Position numbers and translations under genes: made by a program. Source: Effrenium voratum (lineage: Eukaryota > Sar > Dinophyceae > Suessiales > Symbiodiniaceae). Taken from it: DNA of 64,000 nt. Under the pieces are notes generated by a model. The model saw only the letters and a list, made by a program, of their open reading frames with translations, had not been told where the DNA came from and did no database searches. The stretch is from assembly GCA_963377175.1 (NCBI GenBank), contig CAUJNA010000591.1:151001-215000 (forward strand). The letters are read 5' to 3'. Positions 52,848 to 63,437 of this stretch are shown here, one piece after another (position 1 is the stretch's first letter; the number at the start of each line of letters is the position of its first letter).

Positions 52848-55800
52848 GCCCGGGGAAAGCAGAAGGAGGCGTTGAAGTGTCCCTTTTGGAAGGCCAAACG
52901 GGGAGGAAAGCGGAGTTGGCGGAGTTGGCGGAGGAGGTGTTGGTGCTTTTCTGTTTTTCCTTCTTCTTTTTTTTCCGGGGAGGGGGAGTTTGCGGATGAG
53001 TCATAGGTGTCCCTTTTTGGTGGTTTTGCTAGACAAATCGATGGCGATTTGGTTTACCTGGTGGCTTAATCATCTACCAGGGCCATCTATTTCCCCTAAA
53101 AGGACACCTGTGCGGAGGAGATGTTGGTCCGGGGGTTTGGTTGGATGAAAAATGGTTTTGGGATTTGGTGTGAGACGTGTTTTCTTGGTTGATGTGTGTC
53201 TTTGATTTGTTGCCGTGCTTGATTGTGTCGTTTGATTTGTTCGGTCGTTTAGCTTGGTGCCCTGGGTACCTGGACGACCCATGAGTTGCCTTCTTGTCAA
53301 AAGGTCTCAGTCACGCCCACTGCCATTCACCTGGCTGTTTTTGTGGGGGTGCAGAAGCTATAGCAACGAGCCCCATTGTCCAAAGCTTTCGGGGTATGTG
53401 CCAAGATAGGTGGGGACACCCAAGGTGGTGGTTTTCCTTTCGGTACCAACCTGGACAGAGTGCCCTCAATAAATTTTGCTAAGCCTTCCGGCCTTCTGTG
53501 AGGAACAACTGGGGCCGAAAGCCCATCTTGGTGTGGTCCTTCCTTTGCTTCTCAGCCGCGCGGCTGCAGTGGTAGCTCGAAACGGGAAGTTCAGAGCCGT
53601 TGGCCGCGCTCTCTCCGGGCAAGTTCTCCAAAGAACGTGCGTTCGTCAAAAGCCGTCCCATGCGATTTTATGCTTTAGGGTAGTCTGCAAATATGACACA
53701 GAACCTGAGCATATTGCGACGCTCTATGTACCTCTATGGGCGAGAAGCAATCCCCATGCGAATCAAGGCAGATTTTGGTAGCTTTGGCCTGCCCAGAAAC
53801 CAACTGCTGTGACGAGGGCGGTACAGGCACAGCAACATGACTTGAAGCATTAAATCATTTTGTAGGCAAGCAAGTCTGTGTGTGTGTGCCTATCGTCATT
53901 CGATCAAACTTGCCATGCATTCTGACAAGCAAACGCAACTAAATCTACACATTAGGAACACCTGAGTGGGATCGGAGTTCGGCCAGTTTTCTGCGGTTTG
54001 GCCAGTATCGCGCCATCAAAAGGAAGCTGACCAAGCTTTCCGAACTCATCTTTACCGTCATGGCCTAAAGAACTGGAACGGCTGTTGTGAGCCACATAGC
54101 TTCATGATCATAGGACTATTGTGAATGTTTTGGCCTTTCAGTTGAAACCTGCGACGTTTCACCTGAGACCATGGCTCCTTCGAGAACGCGCCTTTCGAGT
54201 TGCGGCCTTTTCCGATCGAAGACGTTCATGCGGATGCAGAGGGGTGGTCCTCAAGGGCTGGATGTAGAACCTCACGATGGACAAAATCCGGCAGTTGGTA
54301 CGAGGCGTATGCCAAGATTCATGAGACGTTCTCTATCGCAGGATGTTGTCCATCCACGGTGTACCTCAAGCGTATGGGTGAATTCAGCATTCATCATTAC
54401 TTAACTCTGCAGGCAGCCACCCACAAAAGGGGCACAGCATGGCTGCGTGTTCATGAATAGATCCATACTCAGCTGGCGAGTTCCGCCAAATTGGTCTATG
54501 GCTAGTGATCCGGGGTGGGAACAAAGTGCTGATGTTAGCAGGAGCAGACTCACTCAACCGCTCAGATTTTTGCCTTTGGTGCCCTAGACCCATGACCCAG
54601 CAACGCCTGCTTTTATCAGCAGCAAGCCCTCCCTTCTACCAAACACTCCCTGGCCAACTTTCCGGGTGTCCAACTCAGCGGGGTTGGTTCCTCTACTGCT
54701 CCGTTTAGCCATCGCTCAAGCCTTTTAGATGGAAGAAAACGGGAAGACGACCTTGCAGAAGAATTCGGAAGCGAGAGCTGAGCCTCGTAGATGACTCTGA
54801 GCTATTTGTCCCAGGCTTTGCCTGTGGACCTGTGGTTCGCCTGTGGTTCGGAAAGGAGAGGGGTGCTTCTTGTTTGACAGCAAAGGCAGGACGCAAACTT
54901 GGCCAGCGAAGCTCTTACGTGGAACTCAAGTAATTGAAATGCCTTGTGGGGTTAAACAAGCGGCAACAACACTGAGCGGAACAGCCCCCTTTTGGCAAGG
55001 GAAGGACCCGCCAAAAAAAGCACCAATTTGGTAGCCTTCTGAGTTCGTATCTTTCTGAGGTTTGTTGAAAGTTCAACACACACAGCAGAAAACCACCCTT
55101 CACAGCAAACAAGCCTGGTTCGAACGAACACTGCTAGTCTCAAGCGTGGCTTTCTTGGCATTAAGTCTATGTATTACCACCTTTTCGTGCTACAAGTGCT
55201 TTTTTTGCTCCCAGGCACCCGAAACCTACAAACGTTCCCTGGCTTGAAGTGATTTCTTGGGGCCCCAGGCCTTCCCCTGACTTCCCTCGAGCCTTCCCCC
55301 CCGCGTCCGTCCCTCGCAGCGGAACGGGCTGAGGTGGCGATGCTGGGCCTGGCCTTCAGCGGCACGCTGCTGGAGATCTGCCTGGCGCGGCTGCTCATCG
55401 GCGCCGCCACGCTGGGCCAGAACTCCGCGCTGCAGATGCGCCCTTCCCCGATCCGCTCGCGTCGGCTCGATGCGCTCGGTATTCGCGTCGGCTCGAGGCG
55501 CTCGAGGCGCTCGGTTTGATCCGCTGGGCGAAGGTCGTGGTGGTCAAAACCGTTTCGGGATCCCGTATTGGGGTAGGTGAATTCACCACCCGTTTTAGTC
55601 TATAGTGGAGATTGGGACATGCACCGGGGGTACGATTTGGATTTTGCCCTGTGGCCATATGGCGATATGGCGATATGGCGATGTGTGGGCAAGCTCCGAG
55701 GAAAAAAACGCTCGGCAGGGAAATCCCACCGAAAAAGTTGGGTCGTTGGCTGAAAAGCCGGTTGAGTTGGCGGTTGAGAAGAGATTGCTTGCAAGCGGAT

Positions 55801-58800
55801 TGCGGCAATCTGGGCAGGTTTGCATTTTTCAATTCCTAATTAGCCTTCAGGTTCGCTTCACCCCACTTCCTATTGGCTTCCAATTAGCGCCCCAGCAACG
55901 GTCCGCGCAATCATTTGTTTCTGGCGTCGCTGCGATGTGAATTTCTCGAGCAGTAACTTCCCTCTAATAGTAAAGATGCTTTACCAAAGCCCGAGATCTG
56001 TCGATACTAAACTAGAATTGACCAATACTAAGCCAAATCCAATCTACCACAATGTCGAAACCCAAGACCCAAAGCCAACTTCTCAACCCTTAGAGGGAAA
56101 TCCTACTCCGAGCTTCCAAAAAGCGGCCGGCAGGTTTCTCTCTCCCGCCCGCAGAGCCCTCAGAGGTACCTCTCAGACATCTCCACGCCCGAGAACAAGA
56201 GCCGCATCATGGCCCCCGCACTCATGGCCCAGCCCCTCTCTCAGCAAATCGAAATCTCGCCCTTGCAGCTTTCGGAGTTGGAGGAAACTCCCATCCATTT
56301 TGGGGTTCCCATGTGTTGCGGGTCAAAACCGTTTTGGGATCCCATTTCGGGGATTTTAGTCTATTTGGGGTACGATTTGGCTTTTGACCCATGGCCATCT
56401 TTGGAGATGCATCCAAGCGCACGGCAAAGTTTTGCACATCTGGCCGTCAGAAGCTTGGCCTGGGCTGAATCCATCATGGGAGCTTCTGGTAGTTCTAGAA
56501 ACGGCATCTACGAAATCCTTGCATTCAAAAAGCTCTAACATGTGTTCCAACTGGCTTTTTGGGGAGGAGATGACGGGCCGAAAGGTCAGATTACAAGTAT
56601 ATGTCTGACTTGGATGGCAAACGGAACTGAGCCGAAGTCTTCGGACTCCCTGAAACAGCCAAACTGGAGTCCAGCTAAACCAAGCTGAGCCGGGTACCCG
56701 TGAACAATCACGCAGCAGCAACAGCAACAGCAACAACAGCACAACCGCAGCAACAATACCACCGCCAACACCAACACCAACACCCACACCAACACCAACA
56801 CCAACACCCACACCACAACCAACACCAACACCAACACCAACCTCAAGCTTATATACATGCACATATACATATTTACAAGGATGTCCTTTTCCATGTCCGG
56901 CCCCAGTGAGATCATCGTCCATTTTGCAGATCGAACAAGTTCAAGCCTTCATGAAAATCATCTCCAAGGGAGATTCTCTAAGTGGACCACCAGCAAGTTT
57001 CCACCTCATCTTGAGTTCTTGCTTGCCGAATCACCAGCCTTGAAGAATACTAGTTTCCGGTGATTTGGCACCAGCATGGCTGGGACTGGGGCAAGATTGA
57101 CAACAAGAAAGCCCAAGTTTAGCGGCTATGCAGGCCCAAATGTCAGCCCCGCCGAAAGGTTAGTTTGCCGTGTGTGTGTGTGTGTGTGTGTGTCATGCCA
57201 CTCCTCATCCCATTTCTTGCGGTAGCTCTCGGCTAGCGCACCCATGTCTCGCGGCCGTCCCAAACAAGGGCAACCCCGCTCCCAAACCAAAAGGCAAGGC
57301 GCCCTTGGCCACTTGCACCAAAACGGCTTGAGCCTTTTGGCAGTATTTTCCCTTCCCCCTTTCCCCGGTTTCTTCTGTGAAACACGCTCTTGCACGCCCC
57401 AAAAAACGCTCTTCAACGCCCCAAACACGCGCTGGAGCGCCCCACACACGCGAGCCGGAACGCCCCAAAACGCACGCGCTTTTTTCGGGCGAGGAACATG
57501 GCCAGCGTGCTGGGCCCGCTGCTCGGCGGGCAGCTGGTGAACCTGACGGGCGAGCAGAGCGCGATGGCCTGCCTCGGAGCGGCCACGCTCCTCGGCCGAA
57601 CCGAGCGGAGTGGGGCCTGGAGCTTTGAACGGGCCGGGGGCAGAACTTGACCGACCAAAGATATGGCGGTGGTTGTCAAAACCGTTTTGGTACCATTTTG
57701 GGGTGGGTGCACCACCCATTGCAGTCCATAGTGGAGATTGGGATGTTCACTGGGGGTACGGGATTTTGACCCATGGCCATATGTCCAGAAGACAAACACC
57801 CTTCAATGTTTGTGGGTAAACACACATCTACCAGCCCAGAGACCCAAGGATGAGCTTGAACGCCGGACCCGGCCATCCATGCCGTTCGTGACATGCTTGA
57901 CCAAGGCTGTCAAGCGCGCGGCAAAACCAAGCGGGTATCATGGGTCCTGTTTGCCCTGAATTCTCGAACCCCTAGGGTGGCACGCGGAAGCACACCAATG
58001 GAACAACCGTCAAGCGCTTCAAGCCAGCAACCGACCCCAATCGCTACACAAATACCAAACTACCCACTAGTGACTCACTAGTGTCGGAAGTCAGCAAGAG
58101 GCCGGGATGTGCCATCCTATTCTTCCTTGTCGGCCGATATTGCCAGACTTACCGGCGTTTTTCATTTTCCCTTTTGACCAGAGGGGCACATGGCCGTTCA
58201 GGCGGGGGTTTTCGCGGTCTGTGCGAACGCCTGAGGCTTGTTTTCACTGTGCTCAACCAGGCCATGATGAAGGAGACGAGGCCTCAGGCCTGGCCTTGGA
58301 GGAGGTTTCAGAGCTTTGGGACGCTTTTGGTGGTATCTCCAAGGTTGGCAACCCATTTAAAGAAGGGAAAAAACATCCATGTGTCTATCCGTACCCTACC
58401 CATTTTGTTCCTCGTCAAGGACTTCTTCAGAAAGAATCCCCAAGCAATGCGGGGAATGGGCGGTTTTTGAAGAGAAGGATGAGTGAAGAGAATGTTTGGA
58501 TTCCAGCCTTAGATTTGTCGGCCTCGAGTTCCAATGTTTGGAATCCAGCCTTGGCCTTTCCGGATTGGAAAGAACGGCTGGAGTGAACCCTGGATTCCTG
58601 CAGCCAATAAAATCCTGGGGTGATGGCCTCTGAAAAACCCGAGTCGACCGCCAGTTCGTGAGCCTCAAAGAAGATGACAACATCAAGCCCTACCGGGAGC
58701 TCTTCCAAGACCAGCGCATCATCGAGGCCGTGCTTTACGCTGCGGCGCCTCGGTTTTGAACGAAGGAAGGCTTGGGGAGCGACGCTGGGGGCATGGGGAG

Positions 58801-61800
58801 GTGGGCCGGGTTGGTGGCAACATCTATTCAAAGCCAGGATCCTGGTTCCTCCAAAGAGAGGTTGTTCAAGCAGCGTTGGTTTGAACATGCTTAAGCCAAG
58901 GCCAAGGATGGGAGGTCGGATATGGAATATGATTGGCGGGGCAAGGAGAGGCAGCATACCTTCAAGTGGTGTTGCAGTTGCTGCTGTTCTTTGTAGTGGG
59001 TTGCTCCCGCTCTTGTCATATGTGATAGTGTATGTTATGGGTACTGTTTTTTGTCCCTGTCCGTTTTGGGGCTTTGACTTTCAGCTGTGGTGGCGATTGT
59101 CCTCATATGAGCCACAATCAAAACCCGAGTAGATGAAGGTTAGTAAGGGACGATCCCAACCATAAATAGCTGCGGCCGCCTTCTTAATTCTTTACATGGT
59201 TCTGGGTAGACCATCTTGAGTTCTTGCTTGCCCAACCACACCCAATCCCCCCAAAAAATCCAAAGCCACATCGATTGTGTTGGTTGATTCACCCAGCCCA
59301 TTGCCTTTTGCCCCCCCCCCCCCCATCCCCCCCCAACTGCCCCACTGCAAATTTGAGGGGGGCTGCAAATCGGCGGATTTGGTGCCCAGGTGTACTGGGG
59401 CGCCTTGGCCTCTGTGCTCTTTTGCCTGGTGCCGCTGATTCTCACCCGCGAGTTTGACTATGGACCCTCCGGGGTGTCACTTTGCGACTTGGACCCCTGA
59501 GGGTTGGGTCCATCGATTGGAGTTGAAAGGGTCCGATTTATCCGGAAATCGCCTTCGTCCACAGTGGATTTGGGGTTCGCAAAGTTATGAGGGAGCTTTC
59601 CTTGCAGAGCAAGGATGGCCCTGGGTCCCGCAGAGTGGCTGCGTTTTGACGGGTTCTGAAAGTTGCCCTCCTTATGTCCCCCAAGTCCCACCTTCGGCGG
59701 CACTTTCCAGGCCAACTAGTTCCCCCAGTAGTGCCCTTTTACCGATTCTTTTTTGGGGGAGGGTTCCCCTTCTAGAATAGACTACAGAAAAAGGGTACCC
59801 TTATTCTAACCTCTCTACTGGAGAACCTAGCCAATTGTTTGCTTTGAAAGTTGGAACGCCTTGCCCTTCTTGTTCAGCCGCACAAATCCGGCATGTCTGT
59901 TTCACACAGTGTTTTTTCAATCAAGGTAACCACCAACAGAAGTGATGGGTTTGGTTTGTTGGTTTTCTTGTAAACCAGGGTGACAAGGGTACCTTTCGCT
60001 CAGAAAACACATACCTATCTGGGTGCGTCTTTTTTCGGTTTGACAGGCACTCCAAACAAATTGGACCCCCGCCATTCTGGTGAGAGTTTTCCCGTTTCCG
60101 GTATTTCAAGAAAGAATATTTTTCCGCCCTCCGCTCCGCGAGCAGGTTACGCCCTGGTGTTCCTGGTGGGCTTCTTAAGCTCCAAGCCGGCGGCAGAGAT
60201 CGCGGACCGCAAGGGCCGCAAGGCGGGGCCGCGGGGGGCAACCGCGGGGCACCGGCGTGCGGGGGGACCAGAGGGAAGGATCCCTATATCCCGGGTGTTT
60301 CAAGGAAGCAATCAGTGGATTTATTCGGGGACAAAGCTAGTGAGCATCATGTTCTTCACTGTTCTTGGCATGTTTCTTGGTTTGTTGGTTGTTTGTTTCT
60401 GTTCATTTGTCCTAGAAGGCTGCAAAGACCAAAGCTTTGGCTGCAATACCAAGGGCTATGAAGTTTTATAGTTCTTAAGCCTTTGGTCTCTTGACAAACC
60501 CACTCGGCAGATCTCTTCGTTGGAGTTTGAGCGCTCGCCCTGTGCTGCCCATGCTGAGGCCCTTTGCTGGTTGAAGCCAACAAAGCGCGGCAAGGGCTTC
60601 CCTTCACAAGAGTTTGCCTTCAAAGTCCTTCTTCCCATCAATTCCATGAGCACAACAGCCAGGAGTTTCTTTCTGAAAGCTTCTTCCAACTGGCCATTCC
60701 TTTGCTGGCTTCTGTGAGCTTTCTGTCGAAACGGGGGAAGGGGCACACTTGGAGTCTATGTTGCAGCCTCAAACCATCTAAAACCCAATCCCCAATCCCC
60801 AAAACTAGGTCCCCCAGTAGTGCCTTTACCCTTTTTGGGGGGAGGGTTCCCCTACTAAAATCGACTCCAGACCAAAAATCGGGTACCCTTATTCTAACCT
60901 CTCAAATCTGGAGGACCTAGGAAAGAAGACGGTTGCAGTAAAAATCGACCCGAGTAAATCACCCGTTTCCGTTTCTTTTCTTCTTTTTTTTGCGTTGGGT
61001 CGGTCGCCGGGTTGCGAGGCGGTGCTGATCCCGGGCTTGTCGATCATCGGCGTGGCCGCCATGCTGTTCCCGCAGTCCCCCAAGTTGGCCCTCTTCCTCG
61101 GCGAGGCGCCTTCGCCGCGCCTGCGCCCCGCTTCGGATCGTCGGATCGGACGCCGATTTTGAGCGGCGGATTTTTTGGCGGTGGGGGTCAAAACCGTTTT
61201 GGGATCCCATTTTTGGGGTAGGTGAATTCACCACCCAGTTTAGAACCTATTTTAGTGGGGATTGGCCATGGGTTGCAGAACCGATGAAGCTCCATTTTGG
61301 GTGGAGGAACATCCATTTGCCACCTAGTTTGATGTGCACCAGGGGTACAGGGTTTTGACCCACAGCCAATTTGTTGCGGAAAAAGCCAACCGAAGCCAAC
61401 AAAGTTTGTTGTTGGTATTTCCGGGAATACAAGGAGGCAATCATTCCATCAAAATTGGTTGGTGGACACAAATCCCCAAGTGATTAAAAGATGTTGTTGG
61501 GATTTCGGCAGGCTAGCAATAGGAGGAAGGAATCCACAAATGATATTAAAAGACTTACTAACAGAGCCAAATGAATTCACAGCCACATTGCCTACTGAGA
61601 ACCATCCTGATTCCTTGAAGCCGAAGCCGCCAGAGCCAAGCACGAGAAAGACGCTTGGTTCGTCCAGAGGGACATCAAAGGGAGACCAACCTTTTTTTTG
61701 GGGGGGTGCTCCTTTTTTTGAGACAAAGCCACGTTGAGTTGCTCAAAGAGATGCATCTAGGGGTACCTTCCCCAGTCTTTCTAGGGATCCTTCTTTCTAG

Positions 61801-63437
61801 AAAACCAGAATCCCAGGGAAAACGGCTGGTTTTTGAGAAGAACGATGGATCCGGTTTTTGAAAAGAACGATGGTTGAAACGAATTTACAAGGACTCAAGC
61901 CCTAGAGAAATAGAATTTGAGAAATTTCAATTGTTTTTGCTCCGCTTTTTTTAGACACCCCTAGAAATATTTGTCGCGGGTCACCGTTTGGTGCGCTACA
62001 GAGCCCCTTCCAGGGGCCGGCGCTGGCGGTGCTGCTGAGCGCGCTGGCGCTGGGCATGGGCTTGGTGAGCCCTGCGCTGCCAGCCATCTTCACGGACAAC
62101 CAGAGGCACATTGGCACGACGTCCACAGCGAGGGGCCCGCTTTCCCACCCCCCCCCTTTTTGTTTTTTATGGACCATTGGTTTGAAGGAGTACCGCTTTT
62201 GGGGTTGCTGCAACGGATTCAATTTGTTGATTGATTTGTTTGGTGTGTGTGTGTGTGTGTGTGTTGTTTGTCCCGTTTCTTGTTTTTGTGGACCATTTGT
62301 TTGTTTGAAGGATCGCCATGTTGGGTGCTTTGCATCAAGCAACGCATACAGGTAGCAAAACACCAGCTCCTGGCGAAACGGAAGTTTTTGGAGGGGAATC
62401 CTTGAGGGACAGAGCAGAGAATCCTTGGCTGGAGGGGTCAGGTTTCAGCCAGGCACGGTAGACGGTGGGGTTATACGTTGTAGCACGCCGAGGCACTCGC
62501 GAATCAGAGTTGAAACAAAGGCGAAGAAACGCGCCGCCTTTCCTTTTGCGGCTCCATTGTCGGCAGCGCCGCCTTGGAAACCGGAGACAGGTTGCTTTAG
62601 GAAGACAGGTTGCATGCAATGCTGGGGATGGGAAGAAGCCATCTGCAAGCGACGCGAAGGATGGGGATCCGATTTTTGAAGCCCTTAAGTTTCGCTGGTG
62701 GACTTGCTCTGCCCAATTTATAGCGAGCTCACTGGTCCGCGGTAAGGATGACGAAGCCCATAGTGAAGGTCCTTTACTGGCGGTTTGAGGTGTTGAATTA
62801 TGTATAGTGTGCAGATGGCGGGGTTCCTTAAAATAAATCCGCTCCTCAATAGTGGTTCCGTTGTAGTGGTGGGACAAAGATGAAGGCCCTTTGCTTGGGA
62901 AGTCTTTATTTCCGATTGGGATTCTTGTTGATTGGCCGTAGAACGACCGGGTTCTTGGAAGCCAATCTGTATCCTTGTGCCAGATAGAAGAAGTACGTGG
63001 CTTCCCTTGTGCGGTGAAGTGGTGGCCAATTTCCTGTGATGTCCGTGAATGTCCTTGCAAGTGGCAAGCTACTCATGGGAATTGCCCATGTTGGAATCAT
63101 GGATAGGGTTATTGTCTAACACCCCGGGCAAGGTGACCTAATTTGGTGGTTTGGGATTGGTTTAGGGATTGGGTTTCAATTGTCCTTGAAACCCAATGGG
63201 CACCTCCGTGCCAATCCAGAGTCTGTGAAGCATACAACAAAGAAACATGCACCGAAAACACCATGACCGTCAAGTAAGGGCAAACGAGTTCCTATGAGCC
63301 CCCCACTCCAAACTAGGGCCCCTGTCTCCACTCCAAACCATGAATTTCGGACAATCTGACTCAGACCCTCGCTGCATGTGGCGTCTTTGTCGCTGCTGCG
63401 GCTCTCCACAGAGCTGGGGGCCGTGTCGGCGTCTCTG
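52715..63437 (+). CDS. Gene 3: Major Facilitator Superfamily transporter (10 inferred exons, 3' partial)
   Basis: Ten exons join in phase to 314 codons and run past the window end. Order: TM1-2 (exon 1), TM3-4 (2), loop and TM5 start (3), TM5-6 (4), central loop (5), TM7 (6), TM8 plus motif A ADRKGRK (7), TM9 (8), TM10 (9), TM11 (10). DISTPENKSR after TM4 is the usual MFS helix-4/5 loop, and ASVLGPLLGG is the TM5 motif C-like glycine pattern. It should move a small solute or drug across a membrane, probably coupled to protons; the substrate cannot be told. The loop after TM2 lacks a visible D-R-x-G-R, so exon 1 may be shorter with a small exon missed between exons 1 and 2. Confidence 0.9.
53001..53114 (+). 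repeat. Repeat family 8
   Basis: CATAGGTGTCCCTTTTTGG...TTTACCTGGTGGC...CATCTACCAGG...AAAAGGACACCTGTG. Confidence 0.93.
54006..54062 (+). CDS. Orphan exon candidate
   Basis: 19 codons, YRAIKRKLTKLSELIFTVM, G/C-rich third positions, AG acceptor and GC donor. Does not fit the MFS fold at this place; role unknown. Confidence 0.3.
55320..55437 (+). CDS. MFS exon 2: TM3-TM4
   Basis: Acceptor CCTCGCAG, ERAEVAMLGLAFSGTLL, EICLARLLIGAATLGQNSAL then Q plus two bases. A-R-L-L-I-G-A is the TM4 signature. GC donor (GCGCCC). Confidence 0.93.
55535..55667 (+). repeat. Repeat family 2, subtype b
   Basis: GGTGGTCAAAACCGTTTCGG...CACCACCCGTTTTAGTC...GGATTTTGCCCTGTGGCCAT. Starts 98 bases after the exon-2 donor of gene 3. 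Confidence 0.88.
55657..55682. repeat. (ATGGCGAT)n mini-array
   Basis: CATATGGCGATATGGCGATA repeats directly at the end of the family-2 copy. Confidence 0.9.
56166..56231 (+). CDS. MFS exon 3: helix 4-5 loop
   Basis: Acceptor CCTCAGAG, YLSDISTPENKSRIMAP then ALMA; the split ATG joins exon 2. GC donor (GCCCCT). Confidence 0.93.
56315..56401 (+). repeat. Repeat family 2, short variant
   Basis: GCGGGTCAAAACCGTTTTGG...GGCTTTTGACCCATGGCCAT, 87 bp. Starts 84 bases after the exon-3 donor. Confidence 0.9.
56700..56845. repeat. (CAA)n / (CCAACA)n array
   Basis: CAGCAACAG then CACCAACACCAACACC repeats, C/A-only on the plus strand for over 100 bases. Confidence 0.95.
57494..57594 (+). CDS. MFS exon 4: TM5-TM6
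   Basis: Acceptor GGGCGAG, NMASVLGPLLGGQLV, NLTGEQSAMACLGAATLL. GC donor (GCCGAA). Confidence 0.93.
57663..57783 (+). repeat. Repeat family 2, subtype b
   Basis: GGCGGTGGTTGTCAAAACC...GATGTTCACTGGGGGTACGG...TTTTGACCCATGGCCATATG. Starts 69 bases after the exon-4 donor. Confidence 0.92.
58644..58741 (+). CDS. MFS exon 5: central loop
   Basis: DRQFVSLKEDDNIKPYRE then LFQDQRIIEAVLYA; the charged loop between the two halves and the start of TM7. GC donor (GCGGCG). Confidence 0.88.
59114..59203 (+). repeat. Repeat family 7
   Basis: CAAAACCCGAGTAGATGAAG...CCATAAATAGCTGCGGCCGC...TCTTTACATGGTTCTG. Confidence 0.92.
59390..59462 (+). CDS. MFS exon 6: TM7
   Basis: Acceptor GTGCCCAG, VYWGALASVLFCLVPL, ILTREFDY. 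Proposed GA donor (GACCCT), whose phase 1 end joins exon 7 as G-Y-A-L. Confidence 0.9.
59716..59830 (+). mobile_element. Introner-like family 1, full length
   Basis: CTAGTTCCCCCAGTAGTG to CTACTGGAGAACCTAG. The left and right ends carry matching changes (GTTCCC / GAACC), so the terminal pairing is kept. Confidence 0.95.
60146..60222 (+). CDS. MFS exon 7: TM8 and motif A
   Basis: Acceptor CGAGCAG, YALVFLVGFLSSKPAAEI then ADRKGRK. D-R-x-G-R is the MFS motif A. GC donor (GCGGGG). Confidence 0.93.
60805..60920 (+). mobile_element. Introner-like family 1, full length
   Basis: CTAGGTCCCCCAGTAGTG to CTCAAATCTGGAGGACCTAG. Confidence 0.95.
61019..61105 (+). CDS. MFS exon 8: TM9
   Basis: Acceptor GTTGCGAG, AVLIPGLSIIGVAAMLF, PQSPKLALFLGE. 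GC donor (GCGCCT). Confidence 0.92.
61178..61372 (+). repeat. Repeat family 2, expanded
   Basis: GGGGGTCAAAACCGTTTTGG to GGTTTTGACCCACAGCCA, 195 bp. Starts 73 bases after the exon-8 donor. The interior carries an insertion of about 65 bp. Confidence 0.88.
61756..61890 (+). repeat. Repeat family 9
   Basis: GGGTACCTTCCCCAGTCTTT...GAACGATGGATCCGGTTTTT GAAAAGAACGATGGTTGAAA; internal duplication of GAGAAGAACGATGG. Confidence 0.82.
62014..62129 (+). CDS. MFS exon 9: TM10
   Basis: Acceptor CTTCCAG, GPALAVLLSALALGMG, LVSPALPAIFTDNQRHIG then TTST. Proposed GA donor (GAGGGG). Confidence 0.9.
62130..63364. other. Intron of gene 3
   Basis: Contains a TG run (62242-62263) and a 241-codon open frame on the minus strand (62335-63060), overlapped by a 107-codon plus-strand frame (62465-62788). 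No family recognised for either; G/C-rich but without motif. Confidence 0.5.
63365..63437 (+). CDS. MFS exon 10: TM11
   Basis: Acceptor TGACTCAG, PSLHVASLSLLRLSTELG then AVSASL, GT donor (GTGATT). The final helix and stop lie beyond the window or in 63438-64000, where none was recognised. Confidence 0.85.

Larger units (their letters stand above)
52848..55319. other. First intron of gene 3
   Basis: Family-8 copy at 53001-53114. Isolated exon-like frame at 54006-54062 (YRAIKRKLTKLSELIFTVM between GGCCAG and GCCTAA). Open frame at 54200-54460 of unknown nature. A short TM2-TM3 loop exon may be hidden here. Confidence 0.55.

Noticed and set aside
54200..54460. 86-codon frame (YEAYAKIHETFSIAGCC) as transposase remnant
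   Set aside because: No catalytic motif visible; unsupported.
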